NCBI GenBank assembly: GCA_032622095.1
Contig: CP136067.1
Coordinates: forward strand, 44,683,549-44,747,548
Length of the DNA stretch: 64,000 nt
Direction: 5' to 3'
From: Siphonodentalium dalli
Lineage: Eukaryota > Mollusca > Scaphopoda > Gadilida > Siphonodentaliidae
The position numbers were made by a program, and so were the translations under genes. Positions 56,524 to 64,000 of this stretch are shown here, in pieces (the stretch's first letter is position 1; every line of letters starts with the position of its first letter). The notes beneath the pieces are model-generated. The model was not told where the DNA came from and did not search any database. It was given only the letters and a program-made list of their open reading frames with translations.

Positions 56524-58231
56524 TAGCTCAACTTACTTTTGTAAGTTTGAGCTATTGCCATGGTTTGGCGTCCGTGTGTCCGTCAACAATTTCCTTTGGC
56601 GCGGGCTACAGGTTGTACCTTTGGTCTGATCTTCATGAAATTTGTCATGAATGTTGACATTGACATGTAGATGGGAACGAGTCATTTTGGGGTCATTCGG
56701 CCAAAAAACATGGCCGCTGGCAGCCATCTTGGATTTTACTCTTTGCATGACTAAATCCTTTGGCGCAGGCTACAGGTCGTAGTTTTGTTCAGAACTTCAT
56801 GAAATTTGTCATGGATGTTAACAATGACATGTAGATGGGAACGAGTGATTTTGGGGTTGTTCGGCCAAAAAACATGGCCGCCAGCAGCCATCTTGGATTT
56901 TACTCTTTGCATGTCTAAATCCTTTGGCGCGGGCTACAGGTCGTACCTATGGTCTGATCTTTATGAATTTTGTCATGAATGTTGACATTGACATGTAGAT
57001 GGAAACGAGTCATTTTGGGGTCATTCGGCCAAAAAACATGGCCGCTGGTGGCCATTTTGGATTTCAAAATTCAATCCATTGGCGCGGGCTACAGGTCGTA
57101 CTGTTAGTCTGATCATTATGAAATTTGTCATGGATGTTAATATTGACATGTAGATGGGAACGAGTCATTTTGGGGTCGTTCGGCCAAAAAACATGGCCGC
57201 TGGCAGCCATCTTGGATTTTACTCTTTGCATGACTAAATCCTTTGGCGCAGGCTACAGGTCGTAGTTTTGATCAGAACTTCATGAAATTTGTCATGGATG
57301 TTAACAATGACATGTAGATGGGAACGAGTGATTTTGGGGTTGTTCGGCCAAAAAACATGGCCGCCAGCAGCCATCTTGGATTTTACTCTTTGCATGACTA
57401 AATCCTTTGGCGCGGGCTACAGGTCGTACCTATGGTCTGATCTTTATGAATTTTGTCATGAATGTTGACATTGACATGTAGATGGGAACGAGTCATTTTG
57501 GGGTCATTTGGCCAAAAAACATGGCCGCTGGTGGCCATTTTGGATTTCAAAATTCAATCCATTGGCGCGGGCTACAGGTCGTACTGTTCGTCTGATCATT
57601 ATGAAATTTGTAATGGATGTTAATATTGACATGTAGATGGGAACGAGTCATTTTGGGGTCGTTCGGCCAAAAAACATGGCCGCTGGCAGCCATCTTGGAT
57701 TTTACTCTTTGCATGACTAAATCCTTTGGCGCAGGCTACAGGTCGTAGTTTTGATCAGAACTTCATGAAATTTGTCATGTATGTTAACAATGACATGTAA
57801 ATGGGGAAACGAGTCATTTTGGGGTCGTTCAGCCGAAAAACATGGCCGCCAGCAGCCATCTTGGATTTTACTCTTTGCATGACTAAATCCATTGGCATAG
57901 GCTACAGGTCATACCTTTGATCAGATCATTATGAGATTTGTAAAGGCTGTAGATGGGAACAAGTCATTTTGGGGTAATTCGAAAAAAAACATGGCTGCCG
58001 GTGGCCATTTTAGAATTTACTCTTTGCATAAATAAATCATTTGGCACACCATAATCACCACATCCCTGATCCGATCATTATGAAACCTGTTATGAATGTT
58101 GATATTGACATGTACATCTAGTCTTACTTAGACATTTCAATTAGCACTTTTCCTATTCCTCCATTTATACTGTCGACCATTAAATTATTCCCCTACCTAA
58201 GTTGAGCTACAGTGTCATTGACACTTTCATT
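56524..58231 (+). mobile_element. Transposon-like element with ~160 bp tandem core array
   Basis: Starts ttagctcaacttactttgtaag; ends cctaagttgagctacagtgtcattgacactttcat (inverted TAGCTCAACTTA at the tips). The core is about nine ~160 bp monomers (ggcgcgggctacaggtcgtacc, tgacatgtagatgggaacgag, catggccgc..agccatcttggatt). Every third monomer is most alike (near 56710, 57190, 57677). This is the layout known for pearl/HINE-type non-autonomous elements in molluscs; that link is inference. Confidence 0.75.
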
Positions 58232-58283
58232 GTGTCTGGGCTGGGCTAGGGTCTTTTAAAACTAGATCATATGCCATAAATCT

Positions 58284-58508
58284 CTACTCTGGCAGGCTAT
58301 TTAAAAGCCTGTAGAGACCATATTCCACCAGTACAAAACCTGGGAACTTTTTGACATACATGTATTCTGACCCGTTCTGACATGGAACTTTGTAACACTG
58401 AACATACAAGGCAGGGAATAGTCCTTCCTTTTTGAAGTGCGCGATCACTCTTGCAGTTGCACACCATGACTCACGCGGAATCTTAACCATCCGCATTATT
58501 GACAACAC
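58284..58508 (-). other. Unrecognised 74-codon open frame (copy 1)
   Basis: Follows an acceptor-like tattttacacag and reads MRMVKIPRESWCATARVIAH, then FKKEGLFPALYVQCYKVPCQ and an end VEYGLYRLLNSLPE before a stop. Composition is protein-like, with three Cys, but no family is recognised. Part of its 3' sequence (aaagtt.ccaggttttgtactggt) recurs near 44000, so it may be repeat-derived. Confidence 0.25.
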
Positions 58509-58551
58509 ACCTGTGTAAAATACGCATGCTGTGGCATTTGTGTGGTTAAAG

Positions 58552-58931
58552 ATGCATAATCTGAATCAACGCTCGCAAATTACTATTTCCTTGGCTTCGG
58601 GGGTAAAATATATTTGATTCGAGTTGAGGAACCCACCCATCAAAGCTCAGAGTGATCAGATATCAATTTTTGAAATATATTATTGTTCACCACGGATAAT
58701 TTTCAGTGGCCCAGTAAAAAGTCGACAAAAAGACAGTCTCGGACCAAATTACGGATGAAGATGGATAACTCTAAAATCAAGTGGCTTTTTTGCGTCAGAT
58801 ATTTGATAAACGGGCAAAATATCATTGAACAAAATGTTGATAAATAGCAAGTTTTTGGTAAATTTTATACTCTAGTTGACTGTGGTTAGCATTATTTTTG
58901 GGCAATTAATTGATTCTGATAACTGAAGCGG
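58552..58931. mobile_element. Family X MITE, right end lost (copy 1)
   Basis: TTAA 58547-58550, then AGATGCATAATCTGAATCAACGCTCG; body to tctgataactgaagcggcattt. The far TIR is missing. Repeated at 61172-61551. Confidence 0.75.
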
Positions 58932-58988
58932 CATTTCCGAACATGTTATTTTGTCATAGTAGTTGTTACCAAACAGATTTCCAGCAAC

Positions 58989-59040
58989 ATGTTTGGACTT
59001 TCTTTGCCTGACATGAATGATGGCTCAAGCTATTCTGGTA
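58989..59040 (+). other. Possible short 5' coding exon (copy 1; copy 2 at 61609-61660)
   Basis: ATG after ttccagcaac reads MFGLSLPDMNDGSSYSG and meets a strong donor TTCTG|GTAAGT. No downstream exon was found in the window, so this may be chance or a duplicated first exon. Confidence 0.25.
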
Positions 59041-59082
59041 AGTCCTGCAGTATAGCCATCCTGAAAATCACAATTTTTATAA

Positions 59083-59244
59083 CCCTTTCAGTGCCAAGTC
59101 CGATTTTTGTATCAACCCATATTTCCTTGATCATTTTTCAAAGAGCTCTTTCCATCAATGTATCACATTATTATAATCAATAAATTTGAAAACTGATCAA
59201 GGAAATATGGGTTGATACAAAAATCGGACTTGGCACTGAAAGGG
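59083..59244. mobile_element. TTAA-type hairpin MITE (copy 1)
   Basis: CCCTTTCAGTGCCAAGTCCG then atttttgtatcaacccatatttccttgatca, inverted at the right, ending GGCACTGAAAGGG + TTAA (left flank ATAA). Copy 2 is at 61703-61864. Confidence 0.8.
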
Positions 59245-59544
59245 TTAAATAAACATTTGGTCCCAAATAAACCTTGGTCCTTGGCAAATGTTAATTAGTT
59301 TTGTATTTAGCAAATGTTTTCCTGTGGCAATGAGAAACCTGATCTTATCAGAGCATACATGTACTCTGGTGTTCCAAATAAACTTGCATGCACATTTACT
59401 AGTATTAAGTTCATAAAAGATCATAGACTTAGCCAGTCATATGGATGGGCAGTTTACAGAGTGGATGGGCAGTTAACACTTTCTTAATTAATGAATTGGG
59501 ACTGATCAATGACTTTAATATTGATTTTCATAAAAAAAATTTAA

Positions 59545-59680
59545 CCCTTCTACGACTGGAGCTTCCTGAAATGTTGCAAAAAAACCTGTGCTAATGCATT
59601 CTTTTATATATGCAAGTCTCCCATAGGGAGCCTTTTACATGTATATATAAGAGAATACCTTGACCTAACACTATTTACCT
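59545..59680. mobile_element. Family Y fragment (copy 1; copy 2 at 62165-62300)
   Basis: TTAA, then CCCTTCTACGACTGGAGC and the gtgctaatgcattcttttatatatgcaag / ttacatgtatatataagagaatacct hairpin. The right TIR is missing. Confidence 0.6.
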
Positions 59681-59892
59681 TGAACTTGTATTCAATTCTT
59701 TATTCTCATGACATATTTTTGTAATACATAGGTATCGAGATAACATTTGCACACTATTTACATATAACATGTTACATATATACACATATTATAATAAATA
59801 AATAAATATAAATAAACACATTATAAATAAAAATACTAGTAATAGCACTATCATTTCTATATAACATTATTAAGTAATAGTAATAATAGGCT

Positions 59893-60335
59893 TTACACAC
59901 ACACACACGCACACACGGACGACGGACGCCAAACCATGGCAATAGCTCAAACTTACAAAGTAAGTTGAGCTAATAATATATGTATTATATAAGGCATACA
60001 TATTAATGATAAATTTATATATACATGTAGAACTGTGCGCGTGAGTTTATTTGTACTTAAATATATATGTACAGTTACTGTTATAATATAACTGTACATA
60101 TATACTATGTGTGTTTATTTGTACATAAATATATATGTGCAGTTATAATATAACTACATATATATATTTATGTACAAATAAACACACGCGCACAGTTCTA
60201 CATGTATATATAAATTTATCATTAATATGTATGCCTTATATAATACATATATTATTAGCTCAACTTACTTTGTAAGTTTGAGCTATTGCCATGGTTTGGC
60301 ATCCGTCGTCCGTGTGTGCGTGTGTGTGTGTCCGT
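59893..60335. repeat. Large palindrome around element starts (copy 1; copy 2 at 62513-62955)
   Basis: cacacacggacgacggacgccaaaccatggcaatagctcaaacttacaaagtaagttgagctaataatata.. is the inverse of 60248-60335. Inner ggcatacatattaatgataaattta and gtacagttactgttataatataactgtac also pair. The centre is near 60115. Confidence 0.8.
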
Positions 60336-60903
60336 CGACAAATTCCTTTGGCGCGGGCTACAGGTCGTACCTTTGTTCTGATCTTTATGAAATTTGTCAT
60401 GAATGTTGACATTGACATGTAGATGGGAACGAGTCATTTTGGTGTCATTCGGCCTAAAAACATGGCCGCTGGCAGCCATCTTGGATTTTACTCTTTGCAT
60501 GACTAAATCCATTGGCATAGGCTACAGGTCATACCTTTGATCAGATCATTATGAGATTTGTAAAGGCTGTAGATGGGAACAAGTCATTTTGGGGTAATTC
60601 GAAAAAAAACATGGCTGCCGGTGGCCATTTTAGAATTTACTCTTTGCATAAATAAATCATTTGGCACACCATAATCACCACATCCCTGATCCGATCATTA
60701 TGAAACCTGTTATGAATGTTGATATTGACATGTACATCTAGTCTTACTTAGACATTTCAATTAGCACTTTTCCTATTCCTCCATTTATACTGTCGACCAT
60801 TAAATTATTCCCCTACCTAAGTTGAGCTACAGTGTCATTGACACTTTCATTGTGTCTGGGCTGGGCTAGGGTCTTTTAAAACTAGGTCATATGCCATAAA
60901 TCT

Positions 60904-61128
60904 CTACTCTGGCAGGCTATTTAAAAGCCTGTAGAGACCATATTCCACCAGTACAAAACCTGGGAACTTTTTGACATACATGTATTCTGACCCGTTCTGA
61001 CATGGAACTTTGTAACACTGAACATACAAGGCAGGGAATAGTCCTTCCTTTTTGAAGTGCGCGATCACTCTTGCAGTTGCACACCATGACTCACGCGGAA
61101 TCTTAACCATCCGCATTATTGACAACAC
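60904..61128 (-). other. Unrecognised 74-codon open frame (copy 2)
   Basis: Identical protein to 58284-58508 in the second tandem unit. Confidence 0.25.
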
Positions 61129-61171
61129 ACCTGTGTAAAATACGCATGCTGTGGCATTTGTGTGGTTAAAG

Positions 61172-61551
61172 ATGCATAATCTGAATCAACGCTCGCAAAT
61201 TACTATTTCCTTGGCTTCGGGGGTAAAATATATTTGATTCGAGTTGAGGAACCCACCCATCAAAGCTCAGAGTGATCAGATATCAATTTTTGAAATATAT
61301 TATTGTTCACCACGGATAATTTTCAGTGGCCCAGTAAAAAGTCGACAAAAAGACAGTCTCGGACCAAATTACGGATGAAGATGGATAACTCTAAAATCAA
61401 GTGGCTTTTTTGCGTCAGATATTTGATAAACGGGCAAAATATCATTGAACAAAATGTTGATAAATAGCAAGTTTTTGGTAAATTTTATACTCTAGTTGAC
61501 TGTGGTTAGCATTATTTTTGGGCAATTAATTGATTCTGATAACTGAAGCGG
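61172..61551. mobile_element. Family X MITE, right end lost (copy 2)
   Basis: Copy of 58552-58931 in the second tandem unit. Confidence 0.75.
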
Positions 61552-61702
61552 CATTTCCGAACATGTTATTTTGTCATAGTAGTTGTTACCAAACAGATTT
61601 CCAGCAACATGTTTGGACTTTCTTTGCCTGACATGAATGATGGCTCAAGCTATTCTGGTAAGTCCTGCAGTATAGCCATCCTGAAAATCACAATTTTTAT
61701 AA

Positions 61703-61864
61703 CCCTTTCAGTGCCAAGTCCGATTTTTGTATCAACCCATATTTCCTTGATCATTTTTCAAAGAGCTCTTTCCATCAATGTATCACATTATTATAATCAA
61801 TAAATTTGAAAACTGATCAAGGAAATATGGGTTGATACAAAAATCGGACTTGGCACTGAAAGGG
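61703..61864. mobile_element. TTAA-type hairpin MITE (copy 2)
   Basis: Copy of 59083-59244 in the second tandem unit. Confidence 0.8.
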
Positions 61865-62874
61865 TTAAATAAACATTTGGTCCCAAATAAACCTTGGTCC
61901 TCGGCAAATGTTAATTAGTTTTGTATTTAGCAAATGTTTTCCTGTGGCAATGAGAAACCTGATCTTATCAGAGCATACATGTACTCTGGTGTTCCAAATA
62001 AACTTGCATGCACATTTACTAGTATTAAGTTCATAAAAGATCATAGACTTAGCCAGTCATATGGATGGGCAGTTTACAGAGTGGATGGGCAGTTAACACT
62101 TTCTTAATTAATGAATTGGGACTGATCAATGACTTTAATATTGATTTTCATAAAAAAAATTTAACCCTTCTACGACTGGAGCTTCCTGAAATGTTGCAAA
62201 AAAACCTGTGCTAATGCATTCTTTTATATATGAAAGTCTCCCATAGGGAGCCTTTTACATGTATATATAAGAGAATACCTTGACCTAACACTATTTACCT
62301 TGAACTTGTATTCAATTCTTTATTCTCATGACATATTTTTGTAATACATAGGTATCGAGATAACATTTGCACACTATTTACATATAACATGTTACATATA
62401 TACACATATTATAATAAATAAATAAATATAAATAAACACATTATAAATAAAAATACTAGTAATAGCACTATCATTTCTATATAACATTATTAAGTAATAG
62501 TAATAATAGGCTTTACACACACACACACGCACACACGGACGACGGACGCCAAACCATGGCAATAGCTCAAACTTACAAAGTAAGTTGAGCTAATAATATA
62601 TGTATTATATAAGGCATACATATTAATGATAAATTTATATATACATGTAGAACTGTGCGCGTGAGTTTATTTGTACTTAAATATATATGTACAGTTACTG
62701 TTATAATATAACTGTACATATATACTATGTGTGTTTATTTGTACATAAATATATATGTGCAGTTATAATATAACTACATATATATATTTATGTACAAATA
62801 AACACACGCGCACAGTTCTACATGTATATATAAATTTATCATTAATATGTATGCCTTATATAATACATATATTA

Positions 62875-63722
62875 TTAGCTCAACTTACTTTGTAAGTTTG
62901 AGCTATTGCCATGGTTTGGCATCCGTCGTCCGTGTGTGCGTGTGTGTGTGTCCGTCGACAAATTCCTTTGGCGCGGGCTACAGGTCGTACCTTTGTTCTG
63001 ATCTTTATGAAATTTGTCATGAATGTTGACATTGACATGTAGATGGGAACGAGTCATTTTGGTGTCATTCGGCCTAAAAACATGGCCGCTGGCAGCCATC
63101 TTGGATTTCAAAATTCAATACATTTGCGCGGGCTACAGGTCGTACTGTTTGTCTGATCATCATGAAATTTGTCATGGATGTTAATATTGACATGTAGATG
63201 GGAACGAGTGATTTTGGAGTCGTTTGGCCAAAAAACATGGCCGCCAGCAGCCATCTTGGGTTTTACTCTTTGCATGACTAAATCCTTTGGCGCGGGCTAC
63301 AGGTTGTAGCTTTGGTCGGAACTTCATGAAATTTTTCATGGATGTTAACAATGACATGTAGATGGGAACGAGTCATTTTGGTGTTGTTCGGCCGAAAAAC
63401 ATGGCCGTCAGCAGCCATCTTGGATTTTACTCTTTACATGACTAAATTCTTTGGCGCGGGCTACAGGTCGTACCTTTTGTCTGATGTTTATGAAATTTGT
63501 CATGAATGTTGCCATTGACATGTAGATGGGAACGAGTCATTTTGGGGTCATTCGGCAACAAAAACATGGCTGCTGGCAGCCATCTTGGATTTTACTCTTT
63601 GCATGACTAAATCCTTTGGCACAGGTCAGACATTGCAATTAGCACCTTTCCTTTCCTATATACTGTTAACCATTAAATTATTCCCCTACCTAAGTTGAGC
63701 TACAGTGTCATTGACACTTTCA
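62875..63722 (+). mobile_element. Transposon-like element with ~160 bp core, last copy
   Basis: tagctcaacttactttgtaag start, about four monomers (63075, 63235, 63400, 63563 cores), end cctacctaagttgagctacagtgtcattgacactttcat. Shorter core than 56524-58231. Confidence 0.75.
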
Positions 63723-64000
63723 TATATATTATTATTATATACATCAAGTTATCTTCAAAGTATCAGATGGAGTATTATAATCGACATCTTTCAATATCAT
63801 TTCAATTTTATATCGAACATTGAATGTGCTGGTTATAAATTACCCGTTGACATCTACCGCCATTACCGTTCATAATCTTACTCCAAAACTTCATCATTCT
63901 TGTATATATCTGTATATATAATGGTAGTCTCCCGCATTCCCCGTACAACATATAAATTGGCCTTATTGGAGTTGATAGTCTCCAATTTGATGGTCTCGAA
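63723..64000. other. No feature seen
   Basis: AT-rich end of the window without recognisable repeat or exon. Confidence 0.5.

Larger units (their letters stand above)
57853..60472 (+). repeat. 2620 bp tandem duplication, copy 1
   Basis: From the agccatcttggatt core of one monomer to the same point of another. Differs from 60473-63107 at only a few bases seen by eye (58266 a/g, 59283 t/c, 59612 c/a). Contents: end of one transposon-like element, a family X MITE, a hairpin MITE, a family Y fragment, an inverted partial copy of the element start, and the start of the next element. Confidence 0.9.
60473..63107 (+). repeat. 2620 bp tandem duplication, copy 2
   Basis: Same content at +2620. Identity ends at about 63107, where ttggattt continues as caaaattcaata instead of tactctttg. 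Confidence 0.9.

Noticed and set aside
60255-60518. SKMAASGHVF-type minus frames at 56533, 60255 and 62875
   Set aside because: These are translations of the ~160 bp repeat monomer, present in every copy.

Overview
The window is eukaryotic, from an intron-rich, AT-rich animal genome crowded with small non-autonomous transposons. Arrays built on the 'catggccgc..agccatcttggattt' motif, elements with central tandem repeats of about 160-190 bp, and long G or C runs suggest a marine invertebrate, most likely a mollusc. No host marker gene proves this, so the assignment is tentative. There is no sign of bacterial or phage organisation.

Only two genes are well supported. (1) The 3' part of a USP1-type deubiquitinase lies on the + strand. 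Five exons between 1985 and 10736 join in perfect phase and end at a stop; the N-terminal catalytic Cys region must lie before the window. (2) A multi-exon gene of unrecognised family lies on the - strand (36026 down to 21529), convergent with the first. It combines a signal-peptide exon, a Cys-rich exon, small frame-preserving exons, Pro/Gly-rich exons with two PPPY motifs, and a last exon with a transmembrane segment. All junction phases agree. It may instead be two genes, the second starting at 31145.

Most of the rest is mobile or repetitive DNA. There are three hAT-like non-autonomous elements with visible target-site duplications: 3849-4556, 8581-9511 and 44219-44966. The last carries an intact 52-codon remnant of a transposase that joins the start of the N-terminal domain to the C-terminal dimerisation domain. 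Several unrelated families are each flanked by TTAA, as with piggyBac-type insertion. Nested insertions give relative ages.

Right-hand half: a 2 kb foldback (37.7-39.7 kb), two minisatellite-like arrays (39.8-41.1 kb), a 2.85 kb array of 18 units of about 158 bp that is open in several frames on both strands (46.1-48.95 kb), families with GGTTCTTC motifs, and from 56.5 kb to the end a transposon-like element with a ~160 bp repeat array. A 2620 bp segment there is duplicated in tandem almost without change. No rRNA, tRNA or CRISPR array was found.
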